A stretch of DNA of 64,000 bases from Calocera cornea HHB12733 (Eukaryota > Basidiomycota > Dacrymycetes > Dacrymycetales > Dacrymycetaceae). The translations under genes and the position numbers were made by a program. A model generated the notes under the pieces. That model saw only the letters and a program-made list of their open reading frames with translations, ran no database searches and was not told the DNA's origin. Numbering within the stretch: position 1 is the stretch's first letter; the number at the start of each line of letters is the position of its first letter. Shown one piece after another: positions 53,201-64,000 of this stretch. The stretch covers positions 62,001 to 126,000 of the forward strand of contig KV423970.1 of assembly GCA_001632435.1 (NCBI GenBank). Direction: 5' to 3'.

Positions 53201-55581
53201 ATGCTGCACTCTCTCCATTCATTCTCCTCCTACGCACCCACACCCCTGTCTGCACTCCGCACACACCACTCACCCCCGCTCCCCGCTCCCTCATCCATGC
53301 CCTCCCAGCCAACCCAGGCATCCACCTTATCAACATCCCCCAACTCCGCCGCCACCCCTACCCAGCCACTCGACCCCACCATCTACGGCTATGCGCCCGT
53401 GTCGAGCATCACCTACCAGAATGGCACCCACTCGCTCTCGCATCAAGGCGGCCTAGTCCGGGGCCCAGAGAGCACCGGTGACCTCTCCTCCATCTCAGGC
53501 GACGACTCGCGGGGGAGCAGCGTGAGCCTGCACTCAAAGGTCCCAAACGTCCCGCCAGTCGGGAAGCACCGGTGTTGTGCGTCTTCTTCCTTCCCCAGTT
53601 CTGCTCGCGTGCACGCAGCTGACTTCTCGCAGACTGGGCGCTTCTGTCCGAATCCCTGAAATTCCTGTACCTCGATCCCGTACTCAGTACGCACATGGCA
53701 GACCAGGCCAACGCCCTCATCGGCACGCACCTGCTAGACTACGTCCATCCGGAGGATAAGGACAAGGCCGTCGAGGATCTTAAGCGCGTAGTACGGAGCA
53801 AGACGCTGCATGGTAGTGTCACGAGGTACGTCGTCTTCGCGTTTCTCCAACGGTCCCAGCCTGACTGTGGCCCTCATCAAGACTGCGTTACCGCCGTGCA
53901 ACGAACATTCGAGAGGTACTCGGAGGCACAGACTTGGCGCCAGTTCCTGACGCCCCGCTCTTCTGCCTGGACGAGGAGTATCTCATATGCGACCTTGTGA
54001 TCAACTGCGTAGGGGACAACCTCGTCCTGTGCTTCTTCCACGCCATCGTCGGTGAGTTCTAGACTATTTTTTTCAAGACGTGCAGATACTGACTTGCCGT
54101 AGACAAGCGACCGCTGGAAGATCAGAGCGAAGCGCAAAAGTCAGAATGGTCCAACTGGTGCGGAGCCCCGAGCGACCTTTCCCTCGTCGAGTACGCCGCG
54201 GACATGTACACGGCGCTCATCCCCAACTCGCAGTTCGCCAACAACCACCCGCAGCGCGTGTTTCAGATACTGAAGCTCGAGGGCCGGGGGATCGTCTTCA
54301 CCTGGCCGCTGAATGGGTATGAGGTGCTCGAGTTTGGCGGCATCGCGCGGGACGTCAATATCGGGGGGTCGGGAGCAGTCAGCGAGGCGCGCACGAGCTG
54401 TACGAGGAGGTACAAGGCGAATTGGAGGGGGCAGCTCAGTGGGATGCCCGCCGAGGTGGAGAGCGTGTATATTCCCTATGGTACTTTCTGTCTTTTATCA
54501 TTCGAAGCCAGCGTTTCTAATCTTTCTGTCAGGCTCTATCATTTTCGCATGTCACCGTGCGCAATTCTCGGGAGGACTAGAACCCCACAACCTCCTGCGT
54601 TCGACGTACTACAACAACGCGCCCTACGTCCAGGCGAACTCTCAAAACGGCAACTACAACGCCCACACTCCGACGAGCGCGACTACTCCCGGAAGCTACG
54701 GACCCGGGTACTCCCCCCAGACGTACGGACCAGCGCAGTACAGCGGGAGCTTCCCCACTCCCCAGTCAGCCACACACGGTGGGCCATGGCCGGGTACTAC
54801 AATCCCCCCTTCTCCGCCGTTATCAGCCTCGCAAGCAACGCCAATGTCGGCCATCAGCACGCAGCAGTACACTTCGCAGTTGCTCGCCGCCCAGCAAGGC
54901 TCGCAGACATCACCACCATCTGCGCAGTACGGCTATCCTCGCCAATCGTCGCCCAACACGTCGCCGCAGTCTGCCCACCCGGGCGGGTCATCAGAAGGCG
55001 CGTCGGGGGCGACGCCGAACCAGCCCAAACGGCCTACGCGCCCGCCAACCGGGGTGCAGGCGTGCGTACAATGCGGCAACACCACATCTCCAGAGTGGCG
55101 CAAAGGCCCGAGTGGGAACAAGGATCTTTGCAACGCTTGTGGGCTGCGGTGGAGTCGAACCAAGGCGAAAGAGGAGGGCGGAGACCGACTGAAGCGTGGG
55201 AAGCGGAAGAAGAAGGGCGCCCTGGCCGAGGAGGACGAGGAGGACGGGAAGAGGCGCACGAAGCGAAAAGGCGAGAACAGCCCCTCGCCCATCCCCCTCC
55301 TGCCGCAGTCCACACAACAGCAGCCCATGCACGTCCCCCAGCCCGTGCAGCACCTCATTCACCCTACCCTCCTCGGCGGACCACAGCCACAGCATCTGCA
55401 CGGGATAATGGGCGCCGGCCTGGGGCTGGGCATGGCTGGGTGGACAACGCAGGTACACCACCCGTATGCGGGAGAGGGGCTCAAGGTCATCGTGCGCGAG
55501 CCGCAGAGCCTTGATCAACCACTTCTGCGCAAGCTGCCCAGCATGGAGGACATGTTCCTGCTGCCCACGGGGCTCGTATAA
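53201..55581 (+). CDS. wc-2: White collar 2 homologue (PAS + GATA zinc finger)
   Basis: This 721-aa nuclear protein is the partner of the blue-light receptor White collar 1 in fungal photoresponses. The exons are 53201-53576, 53633-53825, 53882-54051, 54103-54480 and 54533-55581. A PAS domain starts at about residue 126 ([16 protein letters not shown], then [20 protein letters not shown]) and extends through exons 2-4 ([20 protein letters not shown]). A single GATA-type IVb zinc finger lies at residues 550-575: C550-x2-C553-x18-C572-x2-C575, within [20 protein letters not shown]. The following basic region [17 protein letters not shown] is as in other white collar 2 proteins. The first donor is ambiguous (GTTGTG or GTGCGT, 4 nt apart). 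An alternative start is 53297 (MPSQPTQAS). In basidiomycetes this factor is needed for blue-light responses and fruiting. Confidence 0.94.
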
Positions 55582-56224
55582 CCCCCCAAGCCTTCTGCCA
55601 CGCTGCGAAGGTGCTGGTCGCTGTTCTGCTGTTCTGGTATCCGACTATTCCCAAGTGAGAAAGAGGGCACATGGACGAAGTACGACTGTTCTGTTATTGC
55701 TACTGTATACCTTAGGACAGCTAATTTTCTGGTGGTTCCGGTTTGTGCATTTTGGCCTAAAAACGGAGGGAGGGACGTAGATGCGTTCTAGTTAATTTGG
55801 CGGTGTTGTCTGTGTCTGTCTGTAACATGAGCCGTGGTGTACCATAGAAATCCAATATATGCTTATACGCTGTAGCTTTGCTCCCAGATCGTCGCATCAA
55901 CAATCTGCCCTAATCCAGAAATCGCTGGGTGACCACGGTATGTGGCAAGATGCGGGACTATGCGCGGTGAGAAAAGCGTCCATTTAGGTCGTGCGGATGT
56001 TTGTCTTGTGTGCTTCTGCATCGCCACGGGCTGCCCTGATCCTTCCGCGCATTTTTGGCACACACCGTCGTCCCACAGTCAAAGTCGCGTACTCCCCCGT
56101 CCGACCCCTCCCCGGCCTCGCCGTCCCGCACGCACACCGACGCAGTCCTCGCCGCCGACGGACAGGTGGACGTGGGTGGGCTTCTTTTCTTCCCTCTTCC
56201 GGCTGAGTCTGTGTCCGAATCGGG
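55582..56224. other. Intergenic region, no gene seen
   Basis: This 643-bp region is T-rich after the white collar 2 stop and C-rich before the mL44 gene. The 3' UTR and promoter can be inferred; no RNA gene is found. Confidence 0.45.
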
Positions 56225-57597
56225 ATGGCCGCACGCGCACGACCGCCACGGGCACTCGCCCGCCCCTCCCCCTTCGCCCCCGCCGCCTCCTCCTCCCCAG
56301 CAGCACACGCTCTCCACCCTCGCCGCCCTCGACCCGCCCTCCCCCGACCCGCCGCCTCCCTCCGCCGGCACGTCCAGACCTTCCGCCCCCCTCCCGAAAT
56401 CAGGACCACCACCCCCTCCGCCACCCCCTCCGCCTTCGACGCCCAGACCTACATCGCCCTCCAGCCTCCCCCGGCCTCCCAGCTCAGCGCCTTTGCCTAC
56501 CGCGTTGGCCTCCTCCCTCCGCGGGCGACGCGCGAGCTCGAGCAGCGCATCATCCCGCTCGTGCAGCGCATCTGCACCCACCCGAGCTACGGCGAGTTCT
56601 GGAGGCTACACAGGCCGCAGGAGCCCGCTCCCGCCGATAATGCGAGCCTGGATGCGGTGGGGAACAGCTTGCTCGGGCTATTTGCCGCCGAGTTCGTGCA
56701 TGCCACATGGCCGCATTTGCCGACGAGGGCGACCAAGGCTGCTGTAAGCGCGTTCGTTGGCCCGAATACACTCTGCATGGTCGCGAGAGAGCTCGGGGCA
56801 GCCCAATTACTGCGATGGCAGCGGAGTGTGCGTATCTTTCCGATTTCACACTGTTCCATTATCTAATTCGTTATACAGCCACGAACGGAATACCGCTCGG
56901 CGCTGATCCACCAAGACGCGCTCATGACGATCCCCCGCGCGCTCGTGGGGCTCATCTACCAGCTCAACAGCGTTGGCGAGGCGCGCAAGTTTGCCGAGGC
57001 CTTCTTCCTCTCCCGGCAGGTCGACCTGCGCACGCTGCTCAAGTTTGTGAACCCCAAGCTCAGCCTGGTGGACGTTCTGATCAAGTTTGGATGGGACAAG
57101 CCTGTGACAAGGTACGTGGCGTCGGGGTTCTTATCTGCGGCATTGGTAAAGCTGATGTATGCGCGCATAGGTTGCTGTCCGAATCAGGCCGCTTCACTCC
57201 CACTCCCGTGTTCGTCGTCGGTGTCTACTCCGGCGTTCACAAGCTCGGCGAGTCGTTCGGCTCCTCGCTAAAGATGGCAGAGTACAGGGCGTGCGAAGAC
57301 GCCCTCTGGCGACTGTACCTTACCCAGGCGCCCAAGGGCTCGTTCACCCTCCCGTCCGCGACGTTCGACGGCTGGGGGAAGGAGGCGATGTTCCAGGGTG
57401 TGGAGTTTGTCGAGGCTGGGGCGGCGACGGCGGGGGTTGAGGCGTACGTACCGCCCCTGCTGGGGGACAGCGAGGCGCCTCGGGACTATAAGGAAACGGG
57501 GAACGCTGTTGGTGGGAGGAGCGCGTGGCAGAGAAGGCTCGAGCAGGAGAGGGAGGATGCGGAGGCGGAGGAGGAGGGCGATGGCGAGGAGGAGTAG
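56225..57597 (+). CDS. mrpl3: Mitochondrial ribosomal protein mL44 (Mrpl3-like)
   Basis: This 420-aa large-subunit mitochondrial ribosomal protein has a catalytically dead RNase III-like fold plus a double-stranded RNA-binding-like C-terminal domain. The exons are 56225-56827, 56879-57111 and 57171-57597. The N-terminus is long, Arg/Pro/Ala-rich and acid-free, like a mitochondrial presequence. The RNase III-like region reads DAVGNSLLGLFAAEFVHATW where active RNases III have an ERLEFLGDAVL-type motif, so the catalytic acidic residues are missing, as is normal for mL44. The segment NPKLSLVDVLIKFGW with VFVVGVYSGVHKLGESFGSS and MAEYRACEDALWRLYL is the C-terminal domain. The tail is Glu-rich. Length and order match fungal Mrpl3. 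Confidence 0.92.
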
Positions 57598-57913
57598 CGG
57601 TAGCGGTGTAGTGCGCGCCAGCCTGCGGGCTGTAATCAATCTGTTTATTCTCGCTGCTGGGGGGCATTGGGATGCCTTGTGCGGGATGCGTATGGAGATC
57701 TGGGGAACGAGCCGTGGCCCGTGTGCATCGTCAGCCGTGGGCTAGCTATCGATATGACATGCAAGTGGGTTGCCTATATGCGCTCTGCTGGTTCCGCCCC
57801 GACTCAGCAGGTAGGCTGACGCGACACACACCTCGCGGCGCTGACTTGCACTTCGTGTCATCCAGCACGCATACACGCATTGTACAACCACCACCACCAC
57901 TCGCCCTCAGACG
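57598..57913. other. Intergenic region, no gene seen
   Basis: This 316-bp stretch lies between two tandem plus-strand genes (mL44 and the molybdopterin synthase small subunit). A CACCACCACCACC tract precedes the next ATG. No other feature is recognised. Confidence 0.45.
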
Positions 57914-58231
57914 ATGAACATTCACGAGCTGCAGTCCGCACTCTCCGCCTCCCAGCCCACCATAACCGTCCTCTACTTCGCCTCGGCGCGCACCTGCGTC
58001 GGCCTCTCCTCCGAGCGCATTCCCCTGCCCGAAGGCGGCCTGCGCCTCTCCGAGCTGGGGAAGCTGCTGGAGGAGCGGCACGCGGGGAAGGGGCTCGCAA
58101 AAGTGCTGGAGAGGAGCAGGTGGAGCGTGAATGATGAGATGGTCGGGGAGGAGGGGGCGGAGGCAGAGGAAACGGTGGTGCTGCGGGGCGGGGAGGAGGT
58201 CGGCGTCATATGCCCTGTTAGTGGCGGTTGA
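57914..58231 (+). CDS. Molybdopterin synthase small subunit (MoaD/MOCS2A-like)
   Basis: This 105-aa, intronless protein is a ubiquitin-like sulfur carrier that donates thiocarboxylate sulfur in molybdopterin (molybdenum cofactor) synthesis. The evidence is the short length, a beta-grasp start TITVLYFASARTCVG and a helix LRLSELGKLLEERH. The hallmark C-terminal Gly-Gly closes the protein exactly at the stop codon (VSGG), which is the residue thiocarboxylated by the E1-like protein. The acidic loop VGEEGAEAEETVVL precedes the last strand. The partner large subunit (MoaE/MOCS2B) is not in the window. The stop lies 61 bp from the stop of the convergent CCDC174-like gene. Nitrate reductase and sulfite oxidase are the expected users of the cofactor. 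Confidence 0.93.
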   Translation: MNIHELQSALSASQPTITVLYFASARTCVGLSSERIPLPEGGLRLSELGKLLEERHAGKGLAKVLERSRWSVNDEMVGEEGAEAEETVVLRGGEEVGVICPVSGG

Positions 58232-58292
58232 TCAAGGGGCGTGGTATGGCTACATTGGGACATGGCTGGTGTACAACAAGTGCTCTACTGCT

Positions 58293-59594
58293 CTACGACG
58301 ACGACGACGTCGGCTCCGGCGGCTCCCTCCCCTTCCCCTTGGCGATCATCTCCCTCTCGATCTCGGCCAAAAAGTCGTCCGCGGCCTTCTCCTTCGCCGC
58401 CTCCTTCCGCCGCTCGACCTCCTCGTCCCCCAGCACCTTGCGCCGCTTGGCGTCGATCGCCCGACGCCGGTCCTCCAGCTCACGCTTGCGCTTCTCCGCA
58501 GCTTTGCTAAGTACCGGCTGCTTCCTCGTTGCCGGCTCCGGCTCGGCGGACTTAGGCTGCGGGCCGACCTCCTCTCCGTCATCATCAGGAGTAGCATCCC
58601 CAACCCCCTCCTCGGCGCGCCTCCGCTCCGTCTCCTCCCTGACCCTCCTCAGCTCCTCCATCTGCCGCCTCCTCTCCTCCTCATCCCCCGAGAACTGGTA
58701 GAACCCCGCCGCCCGCGCCCGGTTCTCGTGCGTCGCGTCGTAGTGCGCCGCGGGATTCGTTTCTTTGGCGGACTCGGCGATGGCCGCGACGCGCTCGGCG
58801 GTGGGCTCGTATGTCGGGAAATGGTTGAGCGTTTGCTCGCCTCGGAGGACGTAGGGGCTGGATAATGAAGTTAGTATGATGGGATGTATACCAGAGTGAA
58901 ACGCACTTGAACTCGTCTTCTGGCGGCTCGTCGTCCGGCCGATGTACGAGATGCCGCGGTACCTCACTCCGCCTCGCTGTTCGTACACGGCCGAATTCAT
59001 CTTCGTATTCCACCATAGGGTCGTCCTGACAGGCTGATTAGCAAAGTACTTGGCAGTGATGACAACGACATCAGACATACATCAAGTACCGGCTTCGGCA
59101 GCGTCCTCGACTCGTCCTCCTCACTCACGCTCCCGCTCCCACTCTCCCACCCCTCCTCCTCCGCCTTCCTATCAAAGTCCACCAGCAGCATATCAAACTG
59201 CTTGTCGTTCAGGCCTCCCGTCTGACCCTTCTTGAGCTTCTCGTAGATCTGCGCCTTCCGTTCCAGTGCGGCCATCGCTTTGTCGACCGTGGGCCGCGCG
59301 ATCGCTTCCAGCTCTGCCAGGTCGCGCTCGTGCCGGGACTTGACGCCTTTGTTGGATTTGGCCCATACGGTGGGCTAAATTCATGTTAGCAGCAGCGTTA
59401 CCTTACGGGAATGGACGAATATGCACCTCGCCAGTTCCTAACGGCCGCTTGATCCCATGCACCACCGTCGTAGACGTCGACGAGGATGCCCGCGCCTTCC
59501 TGAACTCCGATTCCCGCGCAGCGATCTCCGCCTTGAGGTCAAAGAACGAAGTAGCGTTCACGCCGGTTGCCTTGGACTTCTTCGCTGCCGACAT
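58293..59594 (-). CDS. CCDC174-like coiled-coil nuclear protein
   Basis: This 381-aa protein has exons 59594-59427, 59374-59081, 59025-58907 and 58857-58293. It matches the CCDC174 (DUF4078) family, which is linked to the exon-junction complex and splicing. The hallmark is VEYEDEFGRVRTAR, with DDPM before it, assembled by splicing. The N-terminus SFFDLKAEIAARESEFRKA is the family opening. It is followed by RHERDLAELEAIARPTVDKA and a charged QIYEKLKKGQ helix. The C-terminal half is strongly Arg/Glu/Lys-rich and predicted coiled coil (EEERRRQMEELRRVREETER, EREMIAKGKGREPP). It shares a 198-bp divergent promoter region with vps34. Confidence 0.88.
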
Positions 59595-59792
59595 TATGGT
59601 AGATAGTACTGTGCCCCAGCCGGGAGATGCGGTGAGAAGATGTGGTGGCGAGAGAATTACTAGGGTAACGCCCGCGCTTACGGCAGAGGAGGGCGCTCCT
59701 GAATCCCACTGCAGCTGCCGACCACCTGCGCACCAATCCGAATGACCCACTGCTCGAGCTCATAGTCATCCAGCACCGTCCCAGCTGCGAGA
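59595..59792. promoter_or_regulatory. Shared divergent promoter of CCDC174-like gene and vps34
   Basis: This 198-bp gap between two start codons on opposite strands is too short for two independent upstream regions. It is therefore a likely bidirectional promoter. No TATA box is obvious on either strand. Confidence 0.5.
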
Positions 59793-62681
59793 ATGGACAC
59801 TAATAACACAAAGGACTTCACCTTTGCGAAACTGAGCGATCTCAAGTTGCCCATTACCTTCCGAATGTGCGGCACGCTGCTCCATTGATTGCTGGACCGG
59901 GCTGACGCACCATTGGCAGATCGCAGCTCGAGGGCACTCGCAAGCCACGACCTTTCTCGGATCTGCTTGAGCATCCGGAGTACCGGTTCTCTGGGGTACA
60001 ATCCTCGTGCGTGTGCGGTCTGCTTAGGATGCCCGTTGCAGAAGCTGACCTATGTGATGTAGAGAACTGTCGGACATATACGTGACCTGCCAACTCATTG
60101 CGGACAACAAGCCCCTTACTATCCCGTATCGAACCGCATACAAGGCCTTCAAGAAGGACTATACGTAAGCACGATGTACTAGCTTGATATTTATCTCTGA
60201 TGGTCATTCAGATGGAACGAATGGATCACTCTGCCGTATCGATACTGTGACCTGCCCTTGAATGCGCAGCTGACCTTCACAGTATGGGATATTGAGGGCC
60301 CGAATCGACCAGTTCCAGTGGGCGGTTCCACCTTTCGCATGTTTGGAAAGAAGTGGACGCTCCGCCGAGGAAAGCACCGGCTCATGCTGTGGCCCGACAG
60401 GGAGGCGGACGGTGCGCACGAGACGACTACGCCGAGTAAGGTGGGGTTCAAGGACGAGATGGGACGGTTAGAGAAGCTGGTGAAGAAATATGAGAGAGGC
60501 GACTTGGCTAAGCTGGATTGGCTTGATAAGCTGGCGTTCAGGAGGATGGAGGAAATACACGCCGTGCGCATACATACTCCTGTGTGGCGTGCATGCACTC
60601 ACATCTCCGACAGGCTGAGCAGGCCCATTCCGACAAGCTGTTCCTCTATATCGACCTCCCACGCTTCGACTTCCCCGTGATATATACCGAGCCAGAAGTA
60701 TCAATAGCGACACAAATGCCGTCGCACACCCCTGGAGCAACGCATGCATCTGCCACCCCTGCTCCGGCTCTGAACAATCTGGACCAGCACCTCTGGAACA
60801 TCGTCGATCCCGATGTGGCTCGCGAAAATCCCGTGGAAGATAAGCATACCAGGCTTATACGTAGCCACAGGAGCGCGCCGCTGGATCGGGATCTCAAGCC
60901 CAACGCAGACACTCGAGACACCTTGAACGAAATACTAAACTATCCGCCGACTCAGGAGCTTTCGGCAGAGGACAAGAACTTGATCTGGAAGTTCCGCTTC
61001 TACTTGACGAGGGACAAGCGTGGGTTGACCAAGTTCTTGAAATCGGTCACCTGGAGAGATGCGAGTGAGGTCAAGCAGGCGGTGGAGGTCTTACTTCCAA
61101 TGTGGGTCGAGATCGAGCTAGATGACGCGCTGGAACTGCTGGGTCCAGGTACCGTGGACTCGAGAGTGAGGATGTTCGCTGTCAGGCAACTGAGGCGAGC
61201 GGACGACGATGTAAGTGCAGTATCTTTCAGTTTGGACGGAATCTGACAATGATGCAGGAGCTTCTACTCTACCTACTTCAGCTCGTGCAAGCTTTGAAGT
61301 TTGAACGTCTGTCTGATGGACATCGGACAACTCGATCTTCACAAGTAGTACTGTCTCAAGAAGACAGCGGACTGGCGGACTTCCTGATCGAGCGCGGGGC
61401 GCAAAATCCTCTCCTTGGCAATCGATTCCATTGGTATCTGATGGTTGAGGTGTCGGATCAGCACTACAAGGAGCTTTATGCGAACGTAGTATACAACTTC
61501 ATGCGCAAGCTTGAGCAGGTATGCCTCACAGTCTCCTCGCTGTGTGTATGTTCAACATCGTATCATAGCTGGAAGACGGCGTCGAGCGTAGGGAGCTCCT
61601 CAAACGACAAGGCGTCCTTGTGGAATCCCTATCCGCAAAGGCGAAAGAAGTTCGAGCCTGGAAGGATGCACGTCCAAAGAAGATTGATAAATTGCGTGCC
61701 TGGTTGGCCGATTCTCGAAGTGGCATGGCATCCATGGAGCCCCTCCCGTTCCCACTCAACGACCGCATTCACATCACTGGTGTGATTGCCGACAAATCAT
61801 CGGTCTTCAAGTCAGCATTGTTTCCTCTCCTTATATGGTTCCAAACCGAGGGTGGTGGAGAATATCCGATCATCTTCAAGAACGGAGACGATATGCGTCA
61901 AGATCAGCTTGTTAATCAGCTCTTTACGCTCATGGAACGCTTACTGCGCAAGGAGAATCTCGATCTCAAGATATCCCCATATGCCGTTCTGGCTACCGGC
62001 CCGACTGAAGGCATGGTACAGTTTGTCCCGAGCAAAGCAATTGCGGCCATCGTCAGCGAGTATGGCACACTGCTGAACTACCTGCGAGCCAATAACTCCG
62101 ACGAGGGAAGCGTCGGCACGTACGGCGTTCGACCCGATGTTATCGATACATTTGTTCGCAGCTGTGGTGAGTTGTGATGTTCCACCTTCCCCCACAGGAT
62201 TCTGAAGTCCAATTTAGCTGGTTATTCCGTACTCACCTACATTTTGGGAGTGGGAGACCGTCATCTTGATAACTTGATGCTTGCTCCTGATGGTCATTTC
62301 TTCCATGTCGACTTCGGTTATATTCTTGGACGGGACCCAAAACCATTCCCTCCGCCAGTCAAAGTCTGCAAGGAAATGGTAGATGCAATGGGCGGGGCCA
62401 CGTCTAAGCATTACAATCGCTTCAAGAGTCTCTGCTATACCGCATTCACCATCCTTCGCAAGAACGCAAACCTCATTCTCAACTTGGCTACTCTAATGAC
62501 CGATGCACATATCACGGACATCAATCTTCACTCTGTGCGCGAGCAATTGCAAGAAAAGTTCTTATTGCAAATGACCGAGGAAGAGGCGATCAAGGCTTTC
62601 GAAACGTTGCTCAACGAGACGTCCTACTTCACTGTCGTCTTCGACAGGATTCACGATATTGCACAATATTGGCGCAGCTAA
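59793..62681 (+). CDS. vps34: Class III phosphatidylinositol 3-kinase VPS34
   Basis: This 844-aa lipid kinase makes PI3P for endosomal sorting and autophagy. The eight exons are 59793-59866, 59920-60006, 60063-60164, 60212-60563, 60614-61210, 61258-61518, 61569-62166 and 62218-62681. The N-terminal C2 domain begins with [20 protein letters not shown] and contains [20 protein letters not shown] and [20 protein letters not shown]. The helical (PIK) domain follows ([20 protein letters not shown]). The kinase domain has the P-loop-like [15 protein letters not shown] lysine region, the catalytic loop [12 protein letters not shown] (DRHxxN at 704-709) and DFG at 722-724 (HVDFGYILG). The C-terminus ([13 protein letters not shown]) is the conserved Vps34 tail. 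All domains are intact. Confidence 0.97.
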
Positions 62682-62761
62682 CCTTATCATTATTAGATAC
62701 CCTCTGCAACGATACCTTTGTCTGATTAGACATTTGTAAAGTATGATCTATCGCACTTGTT

Positions 62762-64000
62762 TTATCCCATCGTAACCCGCGTTCGCCACTCGGACAATGT
62801 CTTCTCAAGGACCTTTTCGATAGAGCGAAGGGTTTCACCGGGAGTGTTCAAGCTGCACATAAAGTACACAGTCTTCCCAAGCGGTCTAGAATGAATGCCA
62901 GAGAAGTGCAAATCAACATCTTTCACCCACGTCTCCCGCATGAAGTTGAGAAACTCTGCGCCGCCCGTCGCTGCGTAACCTTTGTTATGGATTCAGAAAT
63001 TTTCCTCCAAAATATCCGCACGTACTCACCGCTACCTGGGACTTCCAGATCGATGGCGAGCACGGTCCCCATTGCCATGACACGCTGAACAACAGGCATG
63101 TGCGATATCCGGAACACATATTCTTGGTCCCAGAGACTCCATATCGCATCGCCTCCTCCCCCAGATCCAGTCCATCGCCCCTTGGCTGCTTGCCAATCTT
63201 CTCCCTGCTTCACGTCCTCGATGAGATCCATGGTCCTATTAGCCACGGCGCAGCCGATAGGATGGGCCGTATAGCTGTGCCCATGCAGGAGCGCCTGTGG
63301 TGTCGTATCTCCCAGAAAGATGTCGAAGATATCCTTCGAGGCGAGCGTTACCGACATGGGGACCAGACCGCCCGTGAGAATCTTCGCATAAGCCGCAATA
63401 TCGGGCTTGACTCCGAGCACGGCGCTTGGGCTGACCCCGATCCTGTCGAATCCGACAAAGACTTCATCGAAGATGATAGGAGGCACGACATCCGTGTCTA
63501 TCTCCGTACTCGCGTCGTACGGCCAGTCTGGAGGTAGACTACGGTCGGTCCCTCGCACAGAGTCGATGAGGATACGCTGGAAGAGCGGGTCGACAAACAG
63601 CATCCCCCCTGCGCCCATAAGCAGAGGCTCAATCAGGACTGCGCCGCACCTACGCCCAGCCGTCCGCAATTGAGCCATGACCGCCCCTATTTCCATCATA
63701 TAGTGCCGGGCAAGCTTGGAGATGAGTCGACCCGGAACGTCGTATATCTCGTGTAGCGAGTCAAAGTATTCTATCACCGTCTCTTCGGTGGAGTCACTGT
63801 CGGCGTCTCCAGTTTCGTCGTCCTGCTCCTCCTTCCGTGGATCGTCAGTGGGCGGGATAGTGATGAATGGTCTGCCGTCTTTCACCCCTACGGTGGGTGG
63901 TGCGAACCAATACCCTCTTCCACGATACCATGGCACAGCGCTGCTGTACACGCTAGGCTCGCTCGCGTCCATCGCGCCGATCGTGTCCCCGTGGTAGCTG
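62762..64000 (-). CDS. DAPA aminotransferase (BioA/Bio3-like), 5'-truncated by window
   Basis: This is the C-terminal about 395 aa of a PLP-dependent class III aminotransferase of biotin synthesis (7,8-diaminopelargonic acid synthase). In many fungi it is fused behind dethiobiotin synthetase, which would lie beyond the right edge. The exons seen are 64000-63030 (open at the 5' side) and 62979-62762, with a 50-nt intron. The reading frame enters the window at SYHGDTIGAM, the conserved YHGDT motif. Further signatures are IIFDEVFVGFDRIG (the aspartate that binds the PLP pyridine nitrogen), the Schiff-base lysine in AYAKILTGGLVPMS, and SYTAHPIGCAVA. The C-terminus ends TLSEWRTRVTMG. The stop lies 80 bp from the vps34 stop (convergent). 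Whether the fused synthetase domain is present cannot be judged here. Confidence 0.92.

Noticed and set aside
53201..53640. Possible frameshift in white collar 2 at the end of exon 1
   Set aside because: The apparent break is explained by an intron with either a GTTGTG or a GTGCGT donor and the CGCAG acceptor at 53632; both keep the PAS frame.

Overview
This is nuclear DNA from a filamentous fungus, most likely a basidiomycete. The grounds are GC-rich genes on both strands, nearly every gene cut by 40-60 nt introns with GT...AG ends and CTRAC-like branch sites just before the acceptor, fungal families (Zn2Cys6 activator, white collar 2, CWH43, TVP38, sugar permease), and introns even in histone H4. 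No phage, plasmid, CRISPR or bacterial-operon feature is present. The species cannot be named from the window alone.

Layout. 0-7 kb, all minus: an NmrA-like NAD(P) protein, a tRNA-Val(AAC) with an intron, a divergent SDR protein, a small ankyrin protein and an MFS sugar permease. 8-14 kb, all minus: a cysteine-rich single-pass membrane protein, an unrecognised 476-aa protein and a TVP38/TMEM64 membrane protein. 15.6-25.7 kb: a 1.6-1.65 kilo-residue Q-rich protein with an ARID-like domain (SWI/SNF Swi1 candidate), the splicing factor CCDC130/Saf4, ribosomal protein L4, COQ4 and a small cupin. 27-34 kb: a Zn2Cys6 transcription factor and the AP-3 beta subunit. 34-41 kb, minus: CWH43 (GPI-anchor lipid remodelling) and a DEAD-box helicase that is probably mitochondrial. 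41-49 kb: histone H4 and a giant FG nucleoporin. 49-51 kb: pICln and a Nudix CoA pyrophosphatase as a tight divergent pair. 53-64 kb: white collar 2, mitochondrial ribosomal protein mL44, a molybdopterin synthase small subunit, a CCDC174-like protein, VPS34, and the 3' part of a DAPA aminotransferase (biotin synthesis) that runs off the right edge.

Most genes are housekeeping genes without an obvious shared pathway. They are packed as divergent pairs with 110-430 bp between start codons and convergent pairs with 60-110 bp between stop codons. Much longer gene-poor stretches (about 1.9-2 kb) lie upstream of the Zn2Cys6 factor, white collar 2 and the ARID-like gene, as expected for regulated promoters.

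Exon maps were built by hand from splice consensus and reading-frame continuity. In every gene whose exons are listed completely, the exon lengths sum to a multiple of three. I do not see a clearly new multi-gene system. The most unusual signals are: a 9-bp perfect complement between the tRNA-Val intron and its acceptor strand; a 141-nt in-frame intron that splits the zinc cluster of the Zn2Cys6 factor; repeated FDFS-type and AFGxGG-type motifs in a nucleoporin that lacks a beta-propeller; a 44-nt near-perfect hairpin in an intergenic region; and two candidate N-termini for the ARID-like gene.
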